From Hydractinia symbiolongicarpus (lineage: Eukaryota > Cnidaria > Hydrozoa > Anthoathecata > Hydractiniidae): a DNA stretch of 64,000 bases. This document shows positions 1 to 10,722 of the stretch, one piece after another (position 1 is the stretch's first letter; each line of letters begins with the position of its first letter). Below the pieces are notes generated by a model. That model made no database searches. It was not told the DNA's origin and saw nothing but the letters and a program-made list of their open reading frames with translations. The position numbers were made by a program, and so were the translations under genes. The stretch spans positions 33,941,501 to 34,005,500 of the forward strand of contig NC_079878.1 of NCBI RefSeq assembly GCF_029227915.1, written 5' to 3'.

Positions 1-373
1 TGAGTTCCGGCAATCACGTCAAATTAAAAAAAATGTTATTTCTAGGAGTTCAATTCTCTCATTTATAACATTTATCAGGTCACAGTCCAAAGTTAGTTCA
101 ATTAAGTCCCACAGTCAATCGTTTCACTGTTAAAAGCGATGCAACCTAGTAATATGAGAAAAATATCGCTAAATACATGTTGGTACGATTATGTGACCCA
201 ACCGGTGTAACTCAAACGGACTGACACCGTTAGAAAGTCAATGAAATGTAGTTTTTGAAACTGTCGCTATTTCTTAAGCGCGCGATAACGGCTAGGATTG
301 GTCCCACAGCAAAAAATGACTTATAAATCTAAATTTTTAAATGAAGCGCTACCACAGCGCCCAGTGTAATCCC
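1..373 (+). repeat. Reference monomer (unit 1) used for phase and composition
   Basis: This is the first full unit and sets the phase for all others. By hand count it has 140 G+C of 373 and about 16 CpG dinucleotides. Landmarks in order are: start block 1-10; AT-rich part with A and T tracts at about 23-40; 'catttat' repeat at about 59-77; 'gtcccacagt' at 106-115; 'gcgatgcaacct' at 137-148; 'acatgt' palindrome near 175-180; the inverted-repeat segment with AACGG and CCGTT near 216-231; 'tagaaagtcaatgaaatg' near 231-248; 'gcgcgcgataacgg' near 278-291; a second 'gtcccacag' at 301-309; 'aaatttttaaat' near 331-342; and the GCGCT/AGCGC dyad at 346-360. The 'cttataaatc' variant near 320 is typical of only some units. 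Confidence 0.95.
346..360. other. Short dyad GCGCT-ACCAC-AGCGC near the unit end
   Basis: A perfect 5-bp inverted repeat, GCGCT and AGCGC, is separated by the 5-base loop ACCAC. It recurs at the same place in a large share of units. In 'gcgcaaccacagcgc' units the outer four pairs remain around a 7-base loop. In 'gcgccaccacagcgc' units the arms are similarly shortened. The six 349-350 bp units have lost the whole element. It could form a small hairpin in single-stranded DNA or RNA, or be a protein-binding dyad. Nothing in the sequence distinguishes these possibilities. Confidence 0.7.
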
Positions 374-805
374 TGAGTTCCGGCAATCATGTCAAATAAA
401 GAAGAATGTTATTTCTAGGAGTCTAATTTTCTCATTTATCACATTTATCAGGTCACAGTTCAAAATTAGTTCATTTAAGTCCCACAGTCAATCGTTTCAC
501 TGTTAAAAGCGATGCAACCTAGTGATATTAGGTAAATATCGCAAAATACATGTTGGTACGAATATGTGACCCAACTATTGCAACTCAAACGGACTGACAC
601 CGTTAGAAAGTCAATAAAATGTAGTTCTTGACACTGTCGCTATTTCTTCAACGCGCGATAACGGCTAGGATTGGTCCCACAGCAAAAAATGACTTATAAA
701 TCTAAATTTTTAAATGAAGCGCAACCACAGCGCCCAGTGTAATCGCTGAGTTCCGGCAATCACGTCAAGTTAAGAAGAATGTTTTTTCTTGGAGGCCAAT
801 TGTCT

Positions 806-823
806 CATTTATCACATTTATCA
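806..823 (+). repeat. Internal 9-bp tandem duplication 'catttatca' x2
   Basis: Two exact adjacent copies of 'catttatca' lie at 806-814 and 815-823. The same doublet is found in most units, and some have a 'catttataacatttatca' variant in which the first copy is altered. It is a micro-duplication fixed in the ancestral monomer. It also explains the Ser-His-Leu repeat seen when this part is conceptually translated. Confidence 0.85.
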
Positions 824-947
824 GGTCAAGGTGCAAAGTTAGTTCATTTAAGTCCCACAGTCAATCGTTTCATTGTTAATAGCGATGCAACCTAGTAATT
901 TCAGGAAAATATCCCTAAATACATGTTGGTACCAATTTGTGACCCAA

Positions 948-977
948 CCGTTGTAACTCAAACGGACTGCCTACGTT
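948..977. other. Alternating CCGTT / AACGG inverted repeats
   Basis: CCGTT at 948-952 is followed by an 8-base loop and then AACGG at 961-965. In most units a second CCGTT follows seven bases after AACGG ('aacggactgacaccgtt'), so the central AACGG could pair with either neighbour. In this particular unit the second arm has drifted ('ctacgtt'). D-type units change the central arm to AGCGG. The element is therefore present in many units but not invariant. Confidence 0.6.
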
Positions 978-2984
978 AGAAAGTCAATGAAATGTAGTTT
1001 TTGAAACTGTCGCTATTTCTTTAGGGCGCAATAACGGCTAGAATTGGTCCCACAGTAAAAAATGACTTATTAATCTAAATTTTTAAATAAAACGCTACCA
1101 CAGCGCCCAGTGTAATCGCTGAGTTCCGGCAATCACGTCAAATTAAGAAAAATGTTTTTTCTTGGAGTCCAATTGTCGCATTTATCACATTTATCAGGTC
1201 ACAGTCCAAAGTTAGTTCAATTAAGTCCCACAGTCAATCGTTTCATTGTTAAAAGCGATGCAACCTATTAATATGTGAAAAATATCGCTAAATACATGTT
1301 TGTACGAATATGTGACGCAACCGTTGTAACTGAAGCGGATTGATACCGTTAGAAAGTCAATGAAATGTGGTTTTTGAAACTGTTGCTACATCTTCAGCGT
1401 GCAATAACAGCTAGGATTGGTCCCACAGTAAAGAATGACTTACTTATTTATAATTTTAAATGTAGCGCTACCACAGCGCCCAGTGTAATCGCTAAGTTCC
1501 GGCAATCACGTCAAATTAAAAAGAATGTTATTTCTTGGAGTCCAATTGTCTCCCTTACCACATTTATTAGGTCACAGTCCGAAGTTTGTTCAATTAAGTC
1601 CCACAGTCAATCGTTTCATAGTTAAAAGCGATGCAACCTAGTAATATCAGAAAAATATCGCAAAATACATGTTGGTACGAATATGTGACCCAACTATTGC
1701 AACTCAAACGGACTGACACCGTTAGAAAGTCAATAAAATGTAGTTCTTGAAACTGTCGCTATTTCTTCAACGCGCGATAACGGCTAGGATTGGTCCCACA
1801 GCAAAAAATGACTTATAAATCTAAATTTTTAAATGAAGCGCAACCACAGCGCCCAGTGTAATCGCTGAGTTCCGGCAATCACGTCAAGTTAAGAAGAATG
1901 TTTTTTCTTGGAGGCCAATTGTCTCATTTATCACATTTATCAGGTCACGGTGCAAAGTTAGTTCATTTAAGTCCCACAGTCAATCGTTTCATTGTTAATA
2001 GCGATGCAACCTAGTAATTTCAGGAAAATATCGCTAAATACAAGTTGGTACCAATTTGTGACCCAACCGTTGTAACTCAAACGGACTGCCTACGTTAGAA
2101 AGTCAATGAAATGTAGTTTTTGAAACTGTCGCTATTTCTTTAGGGCGCAATAACGGCTAGAATTGGTCCCACAGTAAAAAATGACTTATTAATCTAAATT
2201 TTTAAATAAAGCGCTACCACAGCGCCCAGTGTAATCGCTGAGTTCCGGCAATCACGTCAAATTAAGAAAAATGTTTTTTCTTGGAGTCCAATTGTCGCAT
2301 TTATCACATTTATCAGGTCACAGTCCAAAGTTAGTTCAATTAAGTCCCACAGTCAATCGTTTCATTGTTAAAAGCGATGCAACCTATTAATATGTGAAAA
2401 ATATCGCTAAATACATGTTTGTACGAATATGTGACGCAACCGTTGTAACTGAAGCGGATTGATACCGTTAGAAAGTCAATGAAATGTGGTTTTTGAAACT
2501 GTTGCTACATCTTCAGCGTGCAATAACAGCGAGGATTGGTCCCACAGTAAAGAATGACTTACTTATTTATATTTTTAAATGTAGCGCTACCACAGCGCCC
2601 AGTGTAATCGCTAAGTTCCGGCAATCACGTCAAATTAAAAAGAATGTTATTTCTTGGAGTCCAATTGTCTCCTTTACCACATTTATTAGGTCACAGTCCG
2701 AAGTTTGTTCAATTAAGTCCCACAGTCAATCGTTTCATAGTTAAAAGCGATGCAACCTAGTAATATCAGAAAAATATCGCTAAATACATGTTGGTACGAA
2801 TATGTGACCCAACCGGTGTAACTCAAACGGACTGACACCGTTAGAAAGTCAATAAAATATAGTTTTTGAAACTGTCGCTATTTCCTCAGTGCGCGATAAC
2901 GGCTAGGATTGGTCCCACAGCAAAAAATGACTTATAAATCTAAATTTTTAAATGAAGCGCAACCACAGCGCCCAGTGTAATCGC

Positions 2985-3334
2985 TGAGTTCCGGCAATCA
3001 CGTCAAGTTAAGAAGAATGTTTTTTCTTGGAGGCCAATTGTCTCATTTATCACATTTATCAGGTCACGGTGCGAAGTTAGTTCATTTAAGTCCCACAGTC
3101 AATCGTTTCATTGTTAATAGCGATGCAACCTAGTAATCTCCGGAAAATATCGCTAAATACATGTTGGTACCAATTTGTGACCCAACCGTTGTAACTCAAA
3201 CGGACTGACTACGTTAGAAAGTCAATGAAAGGTAGTTTTTGACACTGTCGCTATTTCTTCAGCGCGCGATAACGGATAGGATTGGTCCCACAGTAAAAAA
3301 TGACTTATTTATCTAAATTTTTAAGTGTAATCGC
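2985..3334 (+). repeat. Short 350-bp monomer lacking the terminal dyad
   Basis: The sequence runs directly from 'aaatttttaa' to 'gtgtaatcgc' (junction 3324/3325). It lacks the 23 bases that contain the GCGC...GCGC dyad in neighbouring units. The rest of the unit is intact and C type. The same deletion with the same junction occurs in five other units: those starting at 6692, 10373, 11096, 11820 and 15525. Confidence 0.9.
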
Positions 3335-5572
3335 TAAGTTCCGGCAATCACGTCAAGTTAAGAAGAATGTTTTTTCTTGGAGTCCATTTGTCTCATTTAT
3401 CACATTTATCAGGTCACGGTGCAACGTTAGTTCATTTAAGTCCCACAGTCAATCGTTTCATTGTTAATAGCGATGCAACCTAGTAATCTCAGGAAAATAT
3501 CGCTAAATACATGTTGGTACCAATTTGTGACCCAACCGTTGTAACTCAAACGGACTGACTACGTTAGAAAGTCAATGAAATGTAGTTTTTGAAACTGTCG
3601 CTATTCCTTCAGCGCGCGATAACGGATAGGATTGGTCCCACAGTAAAAAATGACTTATTTATCTAAATTTTTAAATGAAGCGCAACCACAGCGCCCAGTG
3701 CAATCGCTGAGTTCCGGCAATCACGTCAAGTAAAGAAGAATGTTTTTTCTTGGAGGCCAATTATCTCATTTATCACATTTATCAGGTCACGGTGCGAAGT
3801 TAGTTCATTTAAGTCCCACAGTCAATCGTTTCATTGTTAATAGCGCTGCAACCTAGTAATCTCAGGAAATAATCGCTAAATACATGTTGGTACGAATTTG
3901 TGACCCAACCGTTGTAACTCAAACGGACTGACTACGTTAGAAAGTCAATGAAATGTAGTTTTTGAAACTGTCGCTATTTCTTTAGCGCGCAATAACGGCT
4001 AGGATTGGTCACACAGTAAAAAATGACTTATTAATCTAAATTTTTAAATAAAGCGCTACCACAGCGCCCAGTGTAATCGCTGAGTTCCGGCAATCACGTC
4101 AAATTAGGAAAAATGTTTTTTCTTGGAGTCCAATTGTCTCATTTATCACATTTATCAGGTCACAGTCCAAAGTTAGTTCAATTAAGTCCCACAGTCAATC
4201 GTTTCATTGTTAAAAGCGATGCAACGTATTAATATGTGAAAAATATCGCTAAATACATGTTGGTACGAATATGTGACGCAACCGTTGTAACTGAAGCGGA
4301 TTGATACCGTTAGAAAGTCAATGAAATGTGGTTTTTGAAACTGTTGCTACATCTTCAGCGCGCAATAACGGCTAGGATTGGTCCCACAGTAAAGAATGAC
4401 TTACTTATTTATATTTTAAAATGTAGCGCTACCACAGCGCCCAGTGTAATCGCTAAGTTCCGGCAATCACGTCAAATTAAAAAGAATGTTATTTCTTGGA
4501 GTCCAATTGTCTCCTTTGCCACATTTATTAGGTCACAGTCCAAATTTTGTTCAATTAAGTCCCACAGTCAATCGTTTCACTGTTAAAAGCGATGCAACCT
4601 AGTGATATCAGGTAAATATCGCAAAATACATGTTGGTACGAATATGTGACCCAACTATTGCAACTCAAACGGACTGACACCGTTAGAAAGTCAATGAAAT
4701 GTAGTTTTTGAAACTGTCGCTATTCCTTCAGCGCGCGATAACGGATAGGATTGGTCCCACAGTAAAAAATGACTTATTTATCTAAATTTTTAAATGAAGC
4801 GCAACCACAGCGCCCAGTGTAATCGCTGAGTTCCGGCAATCCCTTCAAGTTAAGAAGAATGTTTTTTCTTGGAGGCCAATTATCTCATTTATCACATTTA
4901 TCAGGTCACGGTGCGAAGTTAGTTCATTTAAGTCCCACAGTCAATCGTTTCACTGTTAAAAGCGATGCAACCTAGTGATATCAGGTAAATATCGCAAAAT
5001 ACATGTTGGTACGAATATGTGACCCAACTATTGCAACTCAAACGGACTGACACCGTTAGAAAGTCAATGAAATGTAGTTTTTGAAACTGTCGCTATTCCT
5101 TCAGCGCGCGATAACGGATAGGATTGGTCCCACAGTAAAAAATGACTTATTTATCTAAATTTTTAAATGAAGCGCAACCACAGCGCCCAGTGTAATCGCT
5201 GAGTTCCGGCAATCACTTCAAGTTAAGAAGAATGTTTTTTCTTGGAGGCCAATTATCTCATTTATCACATTTATCAGGTCACGGTGCGAAGTTAGTTCAT
5301 TTAAGTCCCACAGTCAATCGTTTCATTGTTCATAGCGCTGCAACCTAGTAATCTCAGGAAAATATCGCTAAATACATGTTGGTACGAATTTGTGACCCAA
5401 CCGTTGTAACTCAAACGGACTGACTACGCTATAAAGTCAATGAAATGTAGTTTTTGAAACTGTTGCTACATCTTCAGCGCGCAATAACGGCTAGGATTGG
5501 TCCCACAGTAAAGAATGACTTACTTATTTATATTTTTAAATGAAGCGCTACCACAGCGCCCAGTGTAATCGC
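3335..5572 (+). repeat. Mixed monomers, including a local single-unit duplication
   Basis: Units start at 3335, 3708, 4081, 4454, 4827 and 5200. The unit at 3335 has 'gagtccatttg'; 3708 has 'caagtaaag'; 4081 is D type; 4454 begins 'taagttccgg'. The units at 4454 and 4827 share the second half 'gtgatatcaggtaaatatcg', and 4827 and 5200 share the first half ('cttcaagttaag'). This is the pattern of a 373-bp tandem duplication with switch points inside units. The later copy of this block, at 8134-9625, lacks the extra unit. Confidence 0.8.
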
Positions 5573-7787
5573 TGAGTTCCGGCAATCACGTCAAGTTAAG
5601 AAGAATGTTTTTTCTTGGAGGCCAATTGTCTCATTTATCACATTTATCAGGTCACAGTCCAAAGTTAGTTCAATTAAGTCCCACAGTCAATCGTTTCATT
5701 ATTAAAAACGATGCAACCTATTAATATGTGAAGAATATCGCTAAATACATGTTGGTACGAATATGTGACGCAACCGTTGTAACTGAAGCGGATTGATACC
5801 GTTAGAAAGTCAATGAAATGTGGTTTTTGAAACTGTTGCTACATCTTCAGCGCGCAATAACGGCTAGGATTGGTCCCACAGTAAAGAATGACTTACTTAT
5901 TTATATTTTTAAATGAAGCGCTACCACAGCGCCCAGTATAATCGCTGAGTTCCGGCAATCACGTCAAATTAAAAAGAATGTTATTTCTAGGAGTTCAATT
6001 CTCTCATTTATAACATTTATCAGGTCACAGTCCAAAGTTAGTTCAATTAAGTCCCACAGTCAATCGTTTCACTGTTAAAAGCGATGCAAACTAGTAATAT
6101 GAGAAAAATATCGCTAAATACATGTTGGTACGATTATGTGACCCAACCGGTGTAACTCAAACGGACTGACACCGTTAGAAAGTCAATGAAATGTAGTTTT
6201 TGAAACTGTCGCTATTTCTTCAGCGCGCGATAACGGCTAGGATTGGTCCCACTTCAAAAAATGACTTATAAATCTAAATTTTTAAATGAAGCGCAACCAC
6301 AGCGCCCAGTGTAATCCCTGAGTTCCGGCAATCATGTCAAATAAAGAAGAATGTTATTTCTAGGAGTCTAATTTTCTCATTTATCACATTTATCAGGTCA
6401 CAGTTCAAAGTTAGTTCATTTAAGTCCCACAGTCAATCGTTTCACTGTTAAAAGCGATGCAACCTAGTGATATTAGGTAAATATCGCAAAATACATGTTG
6501 GTACGAATATGTGACCCAACTATTGCAACTCAAACGGACTGACACCGTTAGAAAGTCAATAAAATGTAGTTCTTGAAACTGTCGCTATTTCTTCAACGCG
6601 CGATAACGGCTAGGATTGGTCCCACAGCAAAAAATGACTTATAAATCTAAATTTTTAAATGAAGCGCAACCACAGCGCCCAGTGTAATCGCTGAGTTCCG
6701 GCAATCACGTCAAGTTAAGAAGAATGTTTTTTCTTGGAGGCCAATTGTCTCATTTATCACATTTATCAGGTCACGGTGCAAAGTTAGTTCATTTACGTCC
6801 CACAGTCAATCGTTTCATTGTTAATAGCGATGCAACCTAGTAATTTCAGGAAAATATCGCTAAATACAAGTTGGTACCAATTTGTGACCCAACCGTTGAA
6901 ACTCAAACGGACTGCCTACGTTAGAAAGTCAATGAAATGTAGTTTTTGACACTGTCGCTATTTCTTCAGCGCGCGATAACGGATAGGATTGGTCCAACAG
7001 TAAAAAATGACTTATTTATCTAAATTTTTAAGTGTAATCGCTAAGTTCCGGCAATCACGTCAAGTTAAGAAGAATGTTTTTTCTTGGAGTCCATTTGTCT
7101 CATTTATCACATTTATCAGGTCACGGTGCAACGTTAGTTCATTTAAGTCCCGCAGTCAATCGTTTCATTGTTAATAGCGATGCAACCTAGTAATCTCAGG
7201 AAAATATCGCTAAATACATGTTGGTACCAATTTGTGACCCAACCGTTGTAACTCAAACGGACTGACTACGTTAGAAAGTCAATGAAATGTAGTTTTTGAA
7301 ACTGTCGCTATTTCTTTAGCGCGCAATAACGGCTAGGATTGGTCCCACAGTAAAAAGCGACTTATTAATCTGAATTTTTAAATAAAGCGCTACCACAGCG
7401 CCCAGTGTAATCGCTGAGTTCCGGCAATCACGTCAAATTAGGAAAAATGTTTTTTCTTGGAGTCCAATTGTCTCATTTATCACATTTATCAGGTCACAGT
7501 CCAAAGTTAGTTCAATTAAGTCCCACAGTCAATCGTTTCATTATTAAAAGCGATGCAACCTATTATTATGTGAAGAATATCGCTAAATACATGTTGGTAC
7601 GAATATGTGACGCAACCGTTGTAACTGAAGCGGATTGATACCGTTAGAAAGTCAATGAAATGTGGTTTTTGAAACTGTTGCTACATCTTCAGCGCGCAAT
7701 AACGGCTAGGATTGGTCCCACAGTAAAGACTGACTTACTTATTTATATTTTTAAATGAAGCGCTACCACAGCGCCCAGTGTAATCGC
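5573..7787 (+). repeat. Mosaic block reusing units from 1-4.4 kb
   Basis: Units start at 5573, 5946, 6319, 6692 (350 bp), 7042 and 7415. The block 5946 to about 6945 repeats 1 to about 1000 (offset 5945). The end of the 6692 unit then matches the short unit at 2985 (offset 3707). The unit at 7042 matches 3335 in its first half and 3708 in its second, and 7415 matches the D-type unit at 4081. At least three switches between source registers are needed to build it. Confidence 0.75.
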
Positions 7788-8133
7788 TGAGTTCCGGCAA
7801 TCACGTCAATTTAAAAAAATGTTATTTCTTGTTATTTCTTCACGGTGCAACGTTAGTTCATTTAAGTCCCACAGTCAATCGTTTCATTGTTAATAGCGAT
7901 GCAACCTAGTAATCTCAGGAAAATATCGCAAAATACATGTTGGTACGAATATGTGACCCAACTATTGCAACTCAAACGGACTGACACCGTTAGAAAGTCA
8001 ATGAAATGTAGTTTTTGAAACTGTCGCTATTCCTTCAGCGCGCGATAACGGATAGGATTGGTCCCACAGTAAAAAATGACTTATTTATCTAAATTTTTAA
8101 ATGAAGCGCAACCACAGCGCCCAGTGCAATCGC
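7788..8133 (+). repeat. Aberrant 346-bp monomer with internal deletion and 10-bp duplication
   Basis: The unit begins as B type ('cgtcaatttaaaaaaatg'). At 7821-7840 it contains 'gttatttctt' twice in direct succession and then jumps to 'cacggtgcaacg'. About 36 bases normally found here, including the 'catttatca' doublet, are missing, for a net loss of about 27 bp. The sequence downstream of the junction is C type, so the event also joins two subfamilies. I saw no other unit with this structure. Confidence 0.85.
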
Positions 8134-10722
8134 TGAGTTCCGGCAATCACGTCAAGTAAAGAAGAATGTTTTTTCTTGGAGGCCAAATATCTGATTTATC
8201 ACATTTATCAGGTCACGGTGCGAAGTTAGTTCATTTAAGTCCCACAGTCAATCGTTTCATTGTTAATAGCGCTGCAACCTAGTAATCTCAGGAAAATATC
8301 GCTAAATACATGTTGGTACGAATTTGTGACCCAACCGTTGTAACTCAAACGGACTGACTACGTTAGAAAGTCAATGAAATGTAGTTTTTGAAACTGTCGC
8401 TATTTCTTTAGCGCGCGATAACGGCTAGGATTGGTCACACAGTAAAAAATGACTTATTAATCTAAATTTTTAAATAAAGCGCTACCACAGCGCCCAGTGT
8501 AATCGCTGAGTTCCGGCAATCACGTCAAATTAGGAAAAATGTTTTTTCTTGGAGTCCAATTGTCTCATTTATCACATTTATCAGGTCACAGTCCAAAGTT
8601 AGTTCAATTAAGTCCCACAGTCAATCGTTTCATTGTTAAAAGCGATGCAACGTATTAATATGTGAAAAATATCGCTAAATACATGTTGGTACGAATATGT
8701 GACGCAACCGTTGTAACTGAAGCGGATTGATACCGTTAGAAAGTCAATGAAATGTGGTTTTTGAAACTGTTGCTACATCTTCAGCGCGCAATAACGGCTA
8801 GGATTGGTCCCACAGTAAAGAATGACTTACTTATTTATATTTTAAAATGTAGCGCTACCACAGCGCCCAGTGTAATCGCTAAGTTCCGGCAATCACGTCA
8901 AATTAAAAAGAATGTTATTTCTTGGAGTCCAATTGTCTCCTTTGCCACATTTATTAGGTCACAGTCCAAATTTTGTTCAATTAAGTCCCACAGTCAATCG
9001 TTTCACTGTTAAATGCGATGCAACCTAGTGATATCAGGTAAATATCGCAAAATACATGTTGGTACGAATATGTGACCCAACTATTGCAACTCAAACGGAC
9101 TGACACCGTTAGAAAGTCAATGAAATGTAGTTTTTGAAACTGTCGCTATTCCTTCAGCGCGCGATAACGGATAGGATTGGTCCCACAGTAAAAAATGACT
9201 TATTTATCTAAATTTTTAAATGAAGCGCAACCACAGCGCCCAGTGTAATCGCTGAGTTCCGGCAATCACTTCAAGTTAAGAAGAATGTTTTTTCTTGGAG
9301 GCCAATTATCTCATTTATCACATTTATCAGGTCACGGTGCGAAGTTAGTTCATTTAAGTCCCACAGTCAATCGTTTCATTGTTAATAGCGCTGCAACCTA
9401 GTAATCTCAGGAAAATATCGCTAAATACATGTTGGTACGAATTTGTGACCCAACCGTTGTAACTCAAACGGACTGACTACGCTATAAAGTCAATGAAATG
9501 TAGTTTTTGAAACTGTCGCTATTTCTTTAGCGCGCAATAACGGCTAGGATTGGTCACACAGTAAAAAATGACTTATTAATCTAATTTTTTAAATAAAGCG
9601 CTACCACAGCGCCCAGTGTAATCGCTGAGTTCCGGCAATCACGTCAAATTAGGAAAAATGTTTTTTCTTGGAGTCCAATTGTCTCATTTATCACATTTAT
9701 CAGGTCACAGTCCAAAGTTAGTTCAATTAAGTCCCACAGTCAATCGTTTCATTGTTAAAAGCGATGCAACGTATTAATATGTGAAAAATATCGCTAAATA
9801 CATGTTGGTACGAATATGTGACGCAACCGTTGTAACTGAAGCGGATTGATACCGTTAGAAAGTCAATGAAATGTGGTTTTTGAAACTGTTGCTACATCTT
9901 CAGCGCGCAATAACGGCTAGGATTGGTCCCACAGTAAAGAATGACTTACTTATTTATATTTTAAAATGTAGCGCTACCACAGCGCCCAGTGTAATCGCTA
10001 AGTTCCGGCAATCACGTCAAATTAAAAAGAATGTTATTTCTTGGAGTACAAATTTTCTCCTTTACCACATTTATTAGGTCACTGTCCAAAGTTTGTTCAA
10101 TTAAGTCCCACAGTCAATCGTTTCATAGTTAAAAGCGATGCAACCTAGTAATATCAGAAAAATATCGCTAAATACATGTTGGTACGAATATGTGACCCAA
10201 CCGGTGTAACTCAAACGGACTGACACCGTTAGAAAGTCAATAAAATGTAGTTTTTGAAACTGTCGCTATTTCTTCAGCGCGCGATAACGGCTAGGATTGG
10301 TCCCACAGCAAAAAATGACTTATAAATCTAAATTTTTAAATGAAGCGCAACCACAGCGCCCAGTGTAATCGCTGAGTTCCGGCAATCACGTCAAGTTAAG
10401 AAAAATGCTTTTTCTTCGAGGCCAATTGTCTCATTTATCACATTTATCAGGTCACGGTGCAAAGTTAGTTCATTTAAGTCCCACAGTCAATCGTTTCATT
10501 GTTAATAGCGATGCAACCTAGTAATCTCAGGAAAATATCGCTAAATACATGTTGGTACCAATTTTTGACCCAACCGTTGTAACTCAAACGAACTGACTAC
10601 GTTAGAAAGTCAATGAAATGTAGTTTTTGAAACTGTCGCTATTTCTTCAGCGCGCGATAACGGATAGGATTGGTCCCACAGTAAAAAATGACTTATTTAT
10701 CTAAATTTTTAAGTGTAATCGC
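8134..10722 (+). repeat. Copy of the 3.7-kb block followed by trimer HOR, 1119 bp x 2
   Basis: Units start at 8134, 8507, 8880, 9253, 9626, 9999 (374 bp) and 10373 (350 bp). The units at 8134, 8507 and 8880 repeat 3708, 4081 and 4454 at an offset of 4426 bp. Within the block, 8507-9625 and 9626 onward form a trimer HOR at 1119 bp. The second copy of the 'taagttccgg' unit (9999) has one extra base in 'gagtacaaattttctcc' compared with its partner at 8880. Confidence 0.85.

Larger units (their letters stand above)
1..746 (+). repeat. Two units re-used at 5946-6691
   Basis: Units 1 (start 1) and 2 (start 374) carry rare variants: 'ttatttctaggagttc', 'tgtcaaataaag' and 'gatattaggtaaatatcgc'. The same variants reappear in the same order at 5946 and 6319, 5945 bp downstream. 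The similarity continues into the next unit (747 versus 6692) up to about base 1000. Confidence 0.85.
747..2984 (+). repeat. Trimer HOR, 1119 bp x 2
   Basis: Unit starts are 747, 1120, 1493 and then 1866, 2239, 2612. Each trimer has the order C type ('caagttaag', 'ggaggcc'), 'attaagaaaaatg' type with 'tattaatatgtg', then a 'taagttccgg' type with 'ttaccacatttattagg'. The copies are exactly 1119 bp apart and differ only at scattered bases by eye. The third unit switches in its second half: 1493-1865 ends like the unit at 374, with 'atcgcaaaatac' and 'caactattgcaactc', while 2612-2984 ends in a different form. This marks an exchange point inside the unit. Confidence 0.9.

Noticed and set aside
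1365-1625. 86-codon open frame, repeated at 2484-2744, 4326-4586 and 8752-9012, with a shortened 68-codon form at 9871-10077
   Set aside because: All are the same part of one satellite subfamily. The frame is closed in most other units and is broken by a 1-bp insertion in the 9999 unit. It crosses the unit boundary and matches no protein family I know.
7447-7638. 63-71 codon frames starting Met-Phe-Phe-Leu with a Ser-His-Leu repeat (also 50174, 52038, 61725, 63588)
   Set aside because: The repeat comes from the 9-bp 'catttatca' doublet. Ends differ between units according to random stops, and no frame conservation is seen.
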